DNA of 64,000 nt. Origin: Mycolicibacter algericus DSM 45454 (GTDB taxonomy: Bacteria; Actinomycetota; Actinomycetes; Mycobacteriales; Mycobacteriaceae). The stretch covers positions 158,819 through 222,818 of the forward strand of contig NZ_MVHC01000006.1 in assembly GCF_002086455.1 (NCBI RefSeq), written 5' to 3'. The notes below the pieces were generated by a model. It was given only the letters and a program-made list of their open reading frames with translations, did not search any database and was not told where the DNA came from. The position numbers and the translations under genes are program-made. Positions 43,112 to 51,819 of this stretch are shown here, piece by piece; the stretch's first letter is position 1, and every line of letters begins with the position of its first letter.

Positions 43112-44071
43112 ATGGCTGACCAAATCCCCAAACCTTCCCGGCATCACCTGCTGCGCATCGCACGCCGCACCTTGGTGAAGAGCTGGGACGATTCCATCTT
43201 CGCCGAGTCGGCGCAGGCCGGTTTCTGGTCGGTGCTGTCGCTGCCACCGCTGCTGCTCGGGATGCTGGGCAGCCTCTCGTATGTGGCGCCGTTGTTCGGC
43301 CCGGATACGTTGGCCACCATCCAGGATCGGCTGATCGGGATGGCCAGCAGTTTCTTCTCGCAGAACGTGGTGGTGGAGATCATCGAACCCACCGTGCGCG
43401 ACATCGTCTCCAACGCGCGCGGCGAGGTGGTCTCGCTGGGCTTCGTGATTTCGCTGTGGGCCGGTTCCTCGGCGATCTCGGCCTTCGTCGACTCGGTGGT
43501 CGAGGCACACGATCAGACCCCGCTGCGCCATCCGGTGCGGCAACGGTTCTTCGCGCTGGGCTTGTATGTGGCGATGTTGGTGATCGCCGTCGCCGGGGCG
43601 CCGTTCGCCGCGCTGGGGCCCCACGCGATCGCCGAGCACCTTCCCGCGCGGTGGACAGATCTGCTGCGGTTCGGTTACTACCCGACGCTGGTGCTGGGGT
43701 TGCTGCTGGCGGTGACCGTGCTCTATCGGGTCTCGTTGCCCAAACCGCTGCCGTCACACCGCCTGGTGATCGGGGCGTTGCTGGCCACCACGGTGTTCGT
43801 CGTGGCCACCCTCGGGCTGCGGGTCTACCTGCGCTACATCACCAGCACCGGCTACACCTACGGTGCGCTGGCGACGCCGATCGCCTTCTTGCTGTTTGCG
43901 TTTCTGCTCGGGTTCGCCATCATGCTCGGCGCCGAACTGAATGCCGCCATTCAGGAGGAATGGCCGGCGGAGGCCACCCACCTGCGTCAGCTGCGCGTCT
44001 GGCTGGTGTCCCGGACGGGCCGAAGCGACCCCGGCGACGAGCCGGTGAACGAGCCGGTCAGCTCCTCTTGA
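43112..44071 (+). CDS. YihY/BrkB-family membrane protein (Rv2707-like)
   Basis: A 319-residue protein with six predicted membrane helices between residues 35 and 290 in the YihY/BrkB pattern: SAQAGFWSVLSLPPLLLGML, GFVISLWAGSSAISAFVDSV, LGLYVAMLVIAVAGAPF, YYPTLVLGLLLAVTVLYR, and YGALATPIAFLLFAFLLGFA. The GAELNAAI motif near the C-terminus is the family hallmark. Often annotated as RNase BN, which is wrong; function unknown. Its 3' end overlaps the convergent DUF3039 gene by 14 bases. Confidence 0.88.
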   Translation: MADQIPKPSRHHLLRIARRTLVKSWDDSIFAESAQAGFWSVLSLPPLLLGMLGSLSYVAPLFGPDTLATIQDRLIGMASSFFSQNVVVEIIEPTVRDIVSNARGEVVSLGFVISLWAGSSAISAFVDSVVEAHDQTPLRHPVRQRFFALGLYVAMLVIAVAGAPFAALGPHAIAEHLPARWTDLLRFGYYPTLVLGLLLAVTVLYRVSLPKPLPSHRLVIGALLATTVFVVATLGLRVYLRYITSTGYTYGALATPIAFLLFAFLLGFAIMLGAELNAAIQEEWPAEATHLRQLRVWLVSRTGRSDPGDEPVNEPVSSS

Positions 44072-44303
44072 GTGTCGCGTAGATCCGCTTGCAGTCCGGG
44101 CAGACCGGCGATCCGGGCTTCGCCGACTTGGTCACCGGGAAGACCTCGCCGCACAGGGCCACCACGTGGGTGCCCATGACCGCGCTCTCGGCGATCTTGT
44201 CCTTCTTGACGTAGTGGAAGTGTTTGGGGGTGTCGTCGCCGGTCCCGTCATCGACGCGTTCCTCGGCATCGGTGCGTTCGAGGGTGTCGGTCTGTATGCC
44301 CAT
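44058..44303 (-). CDS. DUF3039 protein (Rv2708c-like)
   Basis: An 81-residue protein with an acidic N-terminus and a small Zn-type domain: HFHYVKKDKIAESAVMGTHVVALCGEVF, VTKSAKPGSPVCPDCKRIYATL (read as separate segments). The HxH, C and CPDC residues could bind zinc. The family is conserved next to BrkB and DUF3099 genes in actinobacteria. Function unknown. Confidence 0.88.
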   Translation of the reverse strand: MGIQTDTLERTDAEERVDDGTGDDTPKHFHYVKKDKIAESAVMGTHVVALCGEVFPVTKSAKPGSPVCPDCKRIYATLKRS

Positions 44304-44381
44304 TGCCCCATTGTGCCCGGAACTCAGCGGATCTTAAAACCCTTCGTGGCTGCGGGCCGGTCCGTGTGCGACAGTGGAGTG

Positions 44382-44840
44382 ATGAAGCACGGCCCCGAGC
44401 TGGGTTTCGACGACGACGGTCGGCCGGTGCTCATCACCGCAGCCGCCCCGTCCTTCGAACAGCAGCACCGTGAGCGGGTACGTAAGTACCTGACGCTGAT
44501 GGCGTTCCGGGTCCCGGCGCTGATCCTGGCCGCGGTCGCCTACGGTATCTGGCACAACGGCTGGATCTCCCTGGCGATCCTGATCGCCTCGATACCGCTG
44601 CCGTGGATCGCGGTGCTGATCGCCAACGACCGGCCGCCCCGCAGCGCCGATGAGCCGCGGCGCTACGACGCCGCCCCGACGCGCACGCCACTGTTCCCCA
44701 CCGCGCCGCGCCGCGAGCTGGGTCCGCGATCGCCGCAGCCTGAATCGGCCGGTCGCGAGCCGGGTTCTGAGCCGGAGTTCGGGCCGGGGCCCTCCGGCGG
44801 CGACCGGGCCGGCGAACCGCCGCAAGGTACCGGTTCTTAG
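44382..44840 (+). CDS. DUF3099 membrane protein (Rv2709-like)
   Basis: A 152-residue protein with two adjacent membrane helices ([19 protein letters not shown] and [20 protein letters not shown]) and a Pro/Arg/Glu-rich cytoplasmic tail of about 65 residues, likely disordered. DUF3099 proteins are conserved upstream of sigB in mycobacteria. ATG 44382 follows AGTGGAGTG. Function unknown. Confidence 0.83.
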   Translation: MKHGPELGFDDDGRPVLITAAAPSFEQQHRERVRKYLTLMAFRVPALILAAVAYGIWHNGWISLAILIASIPLPWIAVLIANDRPPRSADEPRRYDAAPTRTPLFPTAPRRELGPRSPQPESAGREPGSEPEFGPGPSGGDRAGEPPQGTGS

Positions 44841-44901
44841 CACATTCTCAAAGTCATCGGCGTATTCCCGCACGTCAAGTGGTGTGGAAAAGCGATCGGG
44901 C

Positions 44902-44929
44902 GGGAACTCTGCACCCGTGTCGGACGTTG
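44902..44929 (+). promoter_or_regulatory. SigE/SigH-type promoter of sigB
   Basis: GGGAAC (44902-44907) and CGTTG (44925-44929) are 17 bases apart, matching the GGAAC - CGTT pattern of mycobacterial ECF sigma factors SigE/SigH. It is about 40 bases upstream of the sigB ATG. sigB of M. tuberculosis is known to be transcribed by SigE and SigH. Confidence 0.65.
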
Positions 44930-44968
44930 ACACGTGTGACAGCTGAAGCCGATCAACGGGAGGCCGTA

Positions 44969-45934
44969 ATGGCAAAGGCAGATGCCACCATCAGTCGGAT
45001 CGACGGCGATCTGGATGCGCAGAGTCCAGCCGCGGATTTGGTGCGGGTGTACCTCAACGGTATCGGCAAGACCGCACTGCTCAACGCCGCCGACGAGGTG
45101 GAGCTCGCCAAACGCATCGAGGCCGGGCTGTACGCGAAGCACCTGCTGGAGACCCGCAAGCGCTTCGGCGAGAAGCGCAAGCGCGAGCTGGCCACCGTGG
45201 TCCGCGACGGCGAAGCCGCCCGCCGGCATCTGCTGGAAGCCAACCTGCGCCTGGTGGTCTCGCTGGCCAAGCGTTACACCGGACGGGGCATGCCGTTGCT
45301 GGACCTGATCCAGGAAGGCAACCTCGGGCTGATCCGCGCGATGGAGAAGTTCGACTACGCAAAGGGATTCAAGTTCTCCACCTACGCGACGTGGTGGATT
45401 CGCCAGGCCATCACCCGGGGTATGGCCGACCAGAGCCGCACCATCCGGCTGCCGGTGCACCTGGTCGAGCAGGTCAACAAGCTGGCCAGGATCAAGCGGG
45501 AGATGCACCAGCAGCTCGGCCGTGAGGCCACCGACGAGGAACTCGCCGCCGAATCGGGCATTCCGGCGGAGAAGATCAACGACCTGCTGGAGCACAGCCG
45601 CGACCCGGTCAGCCTGGACATGCCGGTGGGCTCCGACGAGGAGGCGCCGCTGGGTGACTTCATCGAGGACTCCGAGGCGATGTCCGCGGAGAACGCGGTG
45701 ATCTCCGAACTGCTGCACACCGACATCCGCAGTGTGCTGGCGACCCTGGACGAGCGTGAGCACCAGGTGATCCGGCTGCGGTTCGGCCTCGATGACGGAC
45801 AGCCCCGCACGCTGGATCAGATCGGCAAGTTGTTCGGCCTCTCCCGCGAGCGGGTCCGCCAGATCGAGCGTGAGGTGATGGCCAAGCTGCGGCACGGCGA
45901 ACGCGCCGATCGATTGCGTTCGTACGCCAGCTGA
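44969..45934 (+). CDS. sigB: Principal-like stress sigma factor SigB
   Basis: A 321-residue group 2 sigma factor for stress and stationary phase. It lacks the long N-terminal tail of SigA but shares regions 1.2 to 4: [60 protein letters not shown] and [20 protein letters not shown]. The end [11 protein letters not shown] is that of mycobacterial SigB. ATG 44969 follows ACGGGAGG. An ECF-type promoter lies just upstream and a strong hairpin just downstream, separating it from ideR. Confidence 0.97.
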   Translation: MAKADATISRIDGDLDAQSPAADLVRVYLNGIGKTALLNAADEVELAKRIEAGLYAKHLLETRKRFGEKRKRELATVVRDGEAARRHLLEANLRLVVSLAKRYTGRGMPLLDLIQEGNLGLIRAMEKFDYAKGFKFSTYATWWIRQAITRGMADQSRTIRLPVHLVEQVNKLARIKREMHQQLGREATDEELAAESGIPAEKINDLLEHSRDPVSLDMPVGSDEEAPLGDFIEDSEAMSAENAVISELLHTDIRSVLATLDEREHQVIRLRFGLDDGQPRTLDQIGKLFGLSRERVRQIEREVMAKLRHGERADRLRSYAS

Positions 45935-45944
45935 CACGACCTCT

Positions 45945-45982
45945 GCGCCGGGCCACCGCATACCGTTGCGGTGGCCCGGCGC
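45945..45982 (+). terminator. Strong hairpin between sigB and ideR
   Basis: A perfect 16-base stem (45945-45960 with 45967-45982, GCGCCGGGCCACCGCA on the left) and a 6-base loop TACCGT, starting 10 bases after the sigB stop. There is no T-tract, but the stem is very stable and position suits termination of sigB mRNA. Confidence 0.8.
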
Positions 45983-46069
45983 AGCCGCGTAGCGCCCGGG
46001 CCGGTCAGCTGTCGCTGGCTGACCACGCAGCCGCCGCCAAGTAGACTCGTCGGGGACGGAAGGGCCCGA

Positions 46070-46762
46070 ATGAACGAGTTGGTTGATACCACCGAGATGT
46101 ACCTCAGGACGATCTATGACCTTGAGGAAGAGGGTGTCACGCCGCTGCGCGCTCGGATCGCCGAGCGCCTGGAGCAAAGTGGCCCGACCGTCAGCCAGAC
46201 GGTGTCTCGCATGGAACGCGACGGCCTGCTGCGGGTGGCCGGTGACCGTCACCTCGAACTCACCGAGAAGGGCCGCGCCCTGGCGGTCTCGGTGATGCGC
46301 AAGCATCGGCTGGCCGAGCGACTGCTGGTCGACATCATCGGGCTGCCGCTGGAAGAGGTGCACGCCGAGGCCTGCCGTTGGGAGCACGTGATGAGCGAGG
46401 ATGTCGAGCGCCGCCTGGTCAAGGTGCTCGACAACCCGACGACCTCACCGTTCGGCAACCCGATTCCCGGCCTGCCGGACCTCGGCTTCGGCTCGGACGC
46501 CGGGCCGCGAGAGACCGACCTGGTGCGATTGACCGAGCTGCCGGCCGGCTCGCCGGTGGCCGTGGTGGTTCGCCAGCTCACCGAACACGTCCAGGGTGAC
46601 ATCGACTTGATTACCCGGCTGAAGGACGCCGGTGTGGTGCCCAACGCCCGGGTGACCGTCGAAGCCGACGCGGAGGACGGCGTGACGATCGTCATGCCCG
46701 GCCACACCGACGTCAGCCTGCCGTACGCGATGGCACACGCCGTCAAGGTCCAGAAGGTCTGA
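46070..46762 (+). CDS. ideR: Iron-dependent repressor IdeR
   Basis: A 230-residue DtxR-family regulator that with Fe2+ represses siderophore genes and activates storage genes. DNA-binding domain 1-73 (RIAERLEQSGPTVSQTVSRM helix-turn-helix), dimerisation/metal domain 74-140 with HRLAERLLVDIIGLPLEEVH and EACRWEHVMSEDVERRL (metal ligands including Cys, Glu, His), and an SH3-like third domain. Start ATG 46070 gives MNELVDTTEMYLRTIYDLEE, as in M. tuberculosis. A -10-like TAGACT (46042-46047) lies upstream. Confidence 0.97.
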   Translation: MNELVDTTEMYLRTIYDLEEEGVTPLRARIAERLEQSGPTVSQTVSRMERDGLLRVAGDRHLELTEKGRALAVSVMRKHRLAERLLVDIIGLPLEEVHAEACRWEHVMSEDVERRLVKVLDNPTTSPFGNPIPGLPDLGFGSDAGPRETDLVRLTELPAGSPVAVVVRQLTEHVQGDIDLITRLKDAGVVPNARVTVEADAEDGVTIVMPGHTDVSLPYAMAHAVKVQKV

Positions 46763-46772
46763 CCGGTTCGTC

Positions 46773-47831
46773 TCAGCCGGCCCGTCGACCGAAACCCTGC
46801 CGCTGCGGCAGCGCCACACCGAGCCGGCCGGCCAGCCGATAACCGGTGTCAGCCAGCCCGCGGATCCGGTCGGGCCGCAATCCCGACTGCAGCGCGGTGT
46901 CGAGCAGACCCGCCATCCGGTGGTCCGGCATGCAGCGCAACGCTGCCTCCAGCGACACCCCTGCCAGCGGTCCGTCACCGCGCGCATAGGCGCTGAACGC
47001 CAGCAGCACCAGCGCGTCGGCCCGCCACGGCTCGGGCAGCGTGCGGGCCAGTATCGACCACAGCGTCTCTGCGTCGGCGGCGTGCTCGCTGATGGCCAAC
47101 GCGCACAGCGTGTCCCGTACCAGCACGTCGGTCAGCGAGCATCCCAGCCGGGCCAGCTCCGGTTCGCTCGGCTCCCGGCCGGCGGCCAGCGCGGCGACGG
47201 CCGCGAGCATCTGCTCGACGTCGCGGCGGGCCTGGCGACGCCCATCGGCCTGGCTCGCTGCGGCCCGGTCCGCCGCATGATCGTCGATCACCGCTGCCAC
47301 CGCGGCACGGCGCGCCGCGTCGTCGGGGATGATCACCGCCTGCAGATCCGCCCGGCGCCGATAGAGCCGCCGGCCCTCCAGCACGGCGGCAGCGGCCAGC
47401 GGAGAGGCCTCCGGGTCGTCGACCGGGCCGCCCGCGCCGCAGCCATCGATGCAGTGCCAGCGCCCACCGTGCGCCACCCGGTCGACCACGTGCGCGCCGA
47501 GCAGCGCGATGTCGTTGCGCGACAACTCCTGCGACAGCGCGTCGACCAGTCGGCGGTGCTCGTCGTTGCAGACCGGGCAGCACGCCCCTGCCGCGTCGAC
47601 GATCACCACGATGGCCCCGGCCGGGGCGGCGGCCGCGGCGACATCGGCGAGCTGGCCGACGGTGTCAGCGATGCCGTCGGACAGGTCGACCCGCAGCACC
47701 GAGCCCAACTCGCCGCCGTCGACCGACACCAGGATCAAGGATTTCTCCGGCACGAAGCCGAGGATGGCCGGCAGCGCCGCAATCAGCGCTGCCGGGCGGT
47801 TCAGAGTGAATTCGGGTTGCTTCGTCGTCAT
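46773..47831 (-). CDS. DUF4192 family protein (Rv2712c-like)
   Basis: A 352-residue protein of the actinobacterial DUF4192 family. It begins TLNRPAALIAALPAILGFVP and EKSLILVSVDGGELG; GAIVVIVDAAG and CCPVCNDEH follow, and LLAFSAYARGDGPLAGVSLEAAL is near the end. TPR-like helices are likely in the C-terminal half. Cysteines CPVC and HCIDGCG may bind metal. Length equals Rv2712c. Function unknown. Convergent with ideR; sthA, next to it in M. tuberculosis, is not seen. Confidence 0.85.
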   Translation of the reverse strand: MTTKQPEFTLNRPAALIAALPAILGFVPEKSLILVSVDGGELGSVLRVDLSDGIADTVGQLADVAAAAAPAGAIVVIVDAAGACCPVCNDEHRRLVDALSQELSRNDIALLGAHVVDRVAHGGRWHCIDGCGAGGPVDDPEASPLAAAAVLEGRRLYRRRADLQAVIIPDDAARRAAVAAVIDDHAADRAAASQADGRRQARRDVEQMLAAVAALAAGREPSEPELARLGCSLTDVLVRDTLCALAISEHAADAETLWSILARTLPEPWRADALVLLAFSAYARGDGPLAGVSLEAALRCMPDHRMAGLLDTALQSGLRPDRIRGLADTGYRLAGRLGVALPQRQGFGRRAG

Positions 47832-48117
47832 GGCAGCAACGTTGACGACACCCACCGTCATCGGAGCGCGCCCACGTGGCGTCTGCGACCGCATTGTGGA
47901 TGAACCGGCAACTGTGAGCCGACTGCTGCTCGGGGGTGTGGGCAGCCGCCGAGGCGGGAATTCCTCGTTAGGCGAACTCCGATCCCGTCGGGAATGGGGC
48001 CGGGGTGACCGGGCGTTTTCGATGACATCCGCGCACCGTTTTCCGGTGCGGCCTGACGTAAGGGAAAATGGACCGCGCGATCCGCATCGGGATCCGCACG
48101 ACGAGGAGGCGAAGGCA

Positions 48118-49101
48118 ATGGCCGAGCACCCGGACACCGGCTCCGACCGGGACCGGCACTACCAGGCCCAGCAGGGCGGCATGTACGAACTTGAGGTTCC
48201 GGCGCCGCAGCTGACATCGCCGGACGGCGAAGGTCCGGTCCTGATCCACGCGCTGGAGGGTTTCTCCGACGCCGGCCATGCGATCCGGCTGGCGGCCGGC
48301 CACCTCAAGACCGCCCTCGACAGTGAACTGGTGGCGTCGTTTGCCATCGACGACTTGCTCGACTACCGATCCCGTCGGCCGGTGATGACGTTCAAGACCG
48401 ACCACTTCACCCACTACGCCGAACCCGAATTGAGCCTGTACGCGTTGCGTGACAGTGCGGGGACGCCGTTTCTGCTGCTGGCCGGCATGGAGCCGGACCT
48501 CAAGTGGGAGCGGTTCATCACCGCGGTCCGGCTGCTGGCCGAGCGGCTGGGCGTGCGGCGGACCATCGGGCTGGGCACCATCCCGATGGCGGTGCCGCAC
48601 ACCCGCCCGGTGACGCTGACGGCGCACTCCAACAACCGCGAGTTGATCGCCGACTTCACTCCGTGGATCGCCGAGGTGCAGGTCCCGGGCAGTGCGTCCA
48701 ACCTGCTGGAGTACCGGATGGCCCAGCACGGCCACGAGGTGGTCGGGTTCACCGTGCACGTGCCGCACTATGTGTCACAGACCGACTACCCCGAGGCCGC
48801 CGAGGCACTGTTGCGGCAGGCGGCACAAACCGGCTCGTTGCAGCTGCCGCTGACCGAACTCAGCCGGGCCGCGGCCGATATCCGGGCCAAGATCGACGAA
48901 CAGGTCGAGGCGAGCGCCGAGGTGGCGCAAGTGGTGACGGCGCTGGAACGCCAGTACGACGCCTTCATCGCCGCCCAGGAGAATCGCTCGCTGCTGGCCC
49001 GCGACGAGGAGCTGCCCAGCGCCGACGAACTCGGTGCCGAGTTCGAGCGGTTCCTGGCCCAGGAGGCCAGGAAGGACCGCGGCGACGACGGCACCGCCTG
49101 A
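48118..49101 (+). CDS. PAC2-family protein (Rv2714-like)
   Basis: A 327-residue PAC2 (proteasome assembly chaperone 2-like) protein. The core shows PVLIHALEGFSDAGHAIRLA, LVASFAIDDLLDYRSRRPVM, FLLLAGMEPDLKWERFITAV, TIGLGTIPMAVPHTRP and VVGFTVHVPHYVSQTDYPEA, then a helical C-terminal extension (about 240-327). Mycobacteria have a proteasome, but the role of this paralogue is unknown. ATG 48118 follows GAGGAGGCGAAGGCA. The 286-base gap upstream holds no gene that I can support. Confidence 0.9.
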   Translation: MAEHPDTGSDRDRHYQAQQGGMYELEVPAPQLTSPDGEGPVLIHALEGFSDAGHAIRLAAGHLKTALDSELVASFAIDDLLDYRSRRPVMTFKTDHFTHYAEPELSLYALRDSAGTPFLLLAGMEPDLKWERFITAVRLLAERLGVRRTIGLGTIPMAVPHTRPVTLTAHSNNRELIADFTPWIAEVQVPGSASNLLEYRMAQHGHEVVGFTVHVPHYVSQTDYPEAAEALLRQAAQTGSLQLPLTELSRAAADIRAKIDEQVEASAEVAQVVTALERQYDAFIAAQENRSLLARDEELPSADELGAEFERFLAQEARKDRGDDGTA

Positions 49102-49110
49102 CGGGCGGGC

Positions 49111-49596
49111 CTACCCCGTTCGCCGCAGCGCGGCGGTCAGATGGTTCTGCGCCGGCTCCCCGACGGCTCCCATGTCCAGGGTGTAGGACAACTCGTCACG
49201 CGCGAGGCGGTAGCGGCGGCTCAGTGCCGTCACCTCCTTGGCCGTGGGAGCCAGCCCGATCGTCGGCGCCGACATCTCGAGTTCGATACCGTCCGCGGTC
49301 ACCCTGTAGCTGCCCACCTCGATCTCGGTGATGCCGCTCGGGTGCGCCAGGACCCACTCGATCCGGCCGGGTTGGGGCACCCGGAGATAGCCGGTCTCGG
49401 CGTGCAGCGGCAGTCCGTCAGCCGCCGACTTCGTCTTCTGGCCGTAGACCAGAAACGGTTTACCGACATGGGAGAAGGTCACCTCTTCGAGGTAGTCGAA
49501 CGAGGCGATGGTGGGGTATACCCCGCGTCCCCGGCCCGACCAGGTGCCCAGCAGCGGTGCCAGCTCCACAAGGTTCGGGTGCAGCTCTGGTGCCAT
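49111..49596 (-). CDS. Nitrobindin-like heme protein (Rv2717c-like)
   Basis: A 161-residue beta-barrel heme-binding protein of the nitrobindin/THAP4 family. The signature GTWSGRGRGVYPTIASFDY is near residue 17 and the heme-ligand His lies in AQNHLTAALRR at the C-terminus. Ferric nitrobindins bind NO and isomerise peroxynitrite. Downstream of nrdR by 36 bases in the same orientation, probably cotranscribed. Confidence 0.92.
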   Translation of the reverse strand: MAPELHPNLVELAPLLGTWSGRGRGVYPTIASFDYLEEVTFSHVGKPFLVYGQKTKSAADGLPLHAETGYLRVPQPGRIEWVLAHPSGITEIEVGSYRVTADGIELEMSAPTIGLAPTAKEVTALSRRYRLARDELSYTLDMGAVGEPAQNHLTAALRRTG

Positions 49597-49632
49597 TGGG
49601 CCAGCGTAGTGCGTGCCGCGGCGCCGCGAGCC

Positions 49633-50097
49633 TCAACCGGTGGTGGGCACCTGGCGGTGCTCACGCAGCGCTTCGATCTCCCGCTCGAAGTCGGCCGCCG
49701 ACGAGAACGAGCGGTACACCGAGGCGAAACGCAGGTAGGCGACCTCGTCGAGTTCGCGCAGCGGACCCAGAATCGCCAATCCCACCTCGTGGCTGGGGAT
49801 CTCCGGTGAGCCCGCCGCCCGCACCGCGTCCTCTACCTGTTGGGCCAGCAGATTCAGCGCATCGTCGTCGACCTGGCGGCCCTGACACGCCCGGCGCACC
49901 CCGCTGATGACCTTTTCGCGGCTGAACGGCTCGGTGACACCGCTGCGCTTGACCACCGCCAGTACCGCGGTCTCCACGGTGGAAAAGCGCCGCCCGCATT
50001 CCGGGCAGGACCGACGGCGGCGGATGGCCTGGCCTTCGTCGGTTTCGCGGGAATCCACCACCCGGGAGTCTGGATGGCGACAAAACGGGCAATGCAT
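49633..50097 (-). CDS. nrdR: Ribonucleotide reductase repressor NrdR
   Basis: A 154-residue regulator of nrd genes. The N-terminal zinc ribbon [18 protein letters not shown] and [15 protein letters not shown] holds the four cysteines and basic DNA-binding residues. An ATP-cone follows ([20 protein letters not shown], about 45-135), sensing ATP/dATP. ATG 50097 is fixed by the family MHCPFC start. Lies between chiZ and the nitrobindin gene. Confidence 0.97.
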   Translation of the reverse strand: MHCPFCRHPDSRVVDSRETDEGQAIRRRRSCPECGRRFSTVETAVLAVVKRSGVTEPFSREKVISGVRRACQGRQVDDDALNLLAQQVEDAVRAAGSPEIPSHEVGLAILGPLRELDEVAYLRFASVYRSFSSAADFEREIEALREHRQVPTTG

Positions 50098-50245
50098 GGC
50101 CGCTCCTTCGCCGTGCCGAGAGCCGGACACCTGCACGCGTTGCGGCGAACCCGGCCACTGGGACAACTGTGAGCGTACCTGCGCGGGTGCCGGGCGGCGC
50201 GCCGTGCTGCCCGCATGCCGCGACCGGCCGGACATCGACGGCCGC

Positions 50246-50746
50246 TCAGCCGATCGGCGCGATCAGCGTCTGGCCGGCATCCAGCGCCGCCGACTCGAGA
50301 CTGTTGAGCTCGCGGATCCGGTCGACGACCTGGCTCGTCGGCGCGTCGGGTGCGACCCGGGCCGCCAGGTGCTGCAGGGTCTCGCCGCTCTGGACCCGCA
50401 CCACGCCCAGCTCGCCGGGCACCGCGGACCCGCCGTCGGCCATTGTCGCACCGAACTGGGCGATGAGACCGAGCCACACCGTGATTCCCGCGGCGATCAG
50501 GGCGAGCACCACGGTCGTCGCGGGCGTGATCGGTTTGGTGGGGCGGGGCCGATGCGCCGTGCGCGACATCAGCACACCGGTACCGCGATGCGACAGCGGC
50601 GCACCGTCCGGCCGCGACCGCACCACTCGCGCGGGGCGGGTGTGAACCGCGTGCGCCCGCCCTGACGTGACTGGGCGCCGCCGGGGCCCCACCGGCGCGC
50701 GCTCGGCCGGGTCGAACGTCGGAGCGAACGTGTCGATGAGCATCAT
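50246..50746 (-). CDS. chiZ: ChiZ-like SOS-induced LysM membrane protein
   Basis: A 166-residue membrane protein matching M. tuberculosis Rv2719c (ChiZ), a cell-wall-acting SOS division inhibitor. A basic, Pro/Arg-rich cytoplasmic N-terminus (about 1-70) precedes one helix ([22 protein letters not shown]) and an external LysM-like domain ([19 protein letters not shown] to GQTLIAPIG). Two tandem ATGs start it (50746 or 50743). LexA boxes fill the divergent region shared with lexA. Confidence 0.9.
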   Translation of the reverse strand: MMLIDTFAPTFDPAERAPVGPRRRPVTSGRAHAVHTRPARVVRSRPDGAPLSHRGTGVLMSRTAHRPRPTKPITPATTVVLALIAAGITVWLGLIAQFGATMADGGSAVPGELGVVRVQSGETLQHLAARVAPDAPTSQVVDRIRELNSLESAALDAGQTLIAPIG

Positions 50747-50782
50747 GTGCGGTTCTCCCTCACTCGGCGTCGGCGACCCTGT

Positions 50783-50840
50783 TCGCTCGACTGTTCGAAT
50801 AGTAATCGATTGTATGTTCGATTTCCGAACATGTGATCGA
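50783..50840. promoter_or_regulatory. Cluster of LexA-box-like sites near chiZ
   Basis: Three 16-base sequences resemble TCGAAC-N4-GTTCGA: 50783-50798 (TCGCTCGACTGTTCGA), 50806-50821 (TCGATTGTATGTTCGA) and 50825-50840 (CCGAACATGTGATCGA). Each has one good and one degenerate half. They lie just upstream of chiZ and probably bind LexA cooperatively. Confidence 0.6.
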
Positions 50841-50910
50841 TTCGTTGTCGAAAACATTAGCGAAAGGGTCCGACAGCCGACCGGCGGTTCGAACGTGCGC
50901 CCGACACACC

Positions 50911-50926
50911 TCGAACACATGTTTGA
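50911..50926. promoter_or_regulatory. lexA SOS box
   Basis: TCGAACACATGTTTGA matches the mycobacterial SOS box at 11 of the 12 half-site positions. It overlaps a TTGATT -35 (50923-50928), 17 bases from a TAGATT -10 (50946-50951), whose end is 7 bases from the lexA ATG, so lexA should be autorepressed and leaderless. Confidence 0.85.
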
Positions 50927-50958
50927 TTAATGTCGGCAAGGCGACTAGATTCGCCCCT

Positions 50959-51642
50959 ATGAGCGACAGCAGCAAGACAGCGCCAGCGCCCGACTCGACG
51001 CTTACCGCGCGGCAGCGCACCATTCTGAGCGTCATCCGCGCCTCGGTGAGCGAGCGGGGCTACCCGCCGAGCATCCGCGAGATCGGCGATGCCGTCGGCC
51101 TGACGTCGACGTCGTCGGTCGCCCACCAGCTGCGCACGCTCGAGCGCAAGGGCTATCTGCGCCGTGACCCCAATCGGCCCCGTGCCGTCGACGTCCGCGG
51201 CCCGGAGGAGTCGACCGGCTCCGACGCGGCGCCGCGCAGCGATGTCGCCGGCTCGGATGCGCTGCCCGAACCCACCTTCGTTCCGGTGCTCGGCCGGATC
51301 GCGGCCGGTGGCCCGATCCTGGCCGAGGAGGCGGTCGAGGACGTCTTCCCACTCCCCCGCGAGTTGGTGGGCGAAGGCGAGCTGTTCCTGCTCAAGGTGG
51401 TCGGTGAGTCGATGGTGGACGCCGCGATCTGCGACGGCGACTGGGTGGTGGTTCGCCAGCAGAACGTCGCCGACAACGGCGACATCGTCGCCGCGATGAT
51501 CGACGGCGAGGCCACCGTCAAGACCTTCAAGCGCACCGGCGGTCAGGTATGGCTGATGCCGCACAACCCGGTTTTCGACCCGATTCCGGGCAACGACGCG
51601 GTGGTGCTGGGCAAAGTCGTCACCGTCATCCGCAAAGTCTGA
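50959..51642 (+). CDS. lexA: SOS repressor LexA
   Basis: A 227-residue LexA. N-terminal winged helix ([40 protein letters not shown]) and C-terminal S24 protease-like domain. The self-cleavage site is Ala-Gly in GRIAAGGPI, the nucleophile Ser is in [16 protein letters not shown], and the Lys base in [13 protein letters not shown] 50959 is chosen from the promoter position. A hairpin follows the stop. Divergent from chiZ, as in M. tuberculosis. Confidence 0.97.
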   Translation: MSDSSKTAPAPDSTLTARQRTILSVIRASVSERGYPPSIREIGDAVGLTSTSSVAHQLRTLERKGYLRRDPNRPRAVDVRGPEESTGSDAAPRSDVAGSDALPEPTFVPVLGRIAAGGPILAEEAVEDVFPLPRELVGEGELFLLKVVGESMVDAAICDGDWVVVRQQNVADNGDIVAAMIDGEATVKTFKRTGGQVWLMPHNPVFDPIPGNDAVVLGKVVTVIRKV

Positions 51643-51652
51643 CAGGGCGATT

Positions 51653-51674
51653 CGACGGCCACCCGGGGCCGTCG
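51653..51674 (+). terminator. Hairpin after lexA
   Basis: CGACGGCC (51653-51660) and GGCCGTCG (51667-51674) form a perfect 8-base stem with loop ACCCGG, 10 bases after the lexA stop. Confidence 0.6.
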
Positions 51675-51807
51675 GTTCGCAGCGTGGCCGACAGAGTCGA
51701 CGTGACGGTCGTGGACCCGCTGGCGTGCACGCCGCGCACCCCCATCGTCGATCATCGTTGGTTCAGATTGGCGGCGGCCGGCCCTATTTGTCAATTATTT
51801 TTGGTGT

Positions 51808-51813
51808 TACATT
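51808..51813 (+). promoter_or_regulatory. -10 element of the third SufR-like regulator
   Basis: TACATT ends 6 bases before ATG 51820 inside an unusually AT-rich stretch (51785-51815), so the mRNA is probably leaderless. TTGTCA at 51788-51793 is 14 bases away, shorter than usual, so the -35 is uncertain. Confidence 0.4.
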
Positions 51814-51819
51814 GGGGCG

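Noticed and set aside
44837..46387. A 516-codon minus-strand frame opposite sigB and ideR
   Set aside because: Shadow frame of sigB; the same type of frame appears opposite sigA, which shows it is a by-product of sigma-factor codon use.
51643..51807. Small frames between lexA and the third regulator
   Set aside because: They overlap the lexA hairpin and promoter, with no ribosome site or recognisable family.
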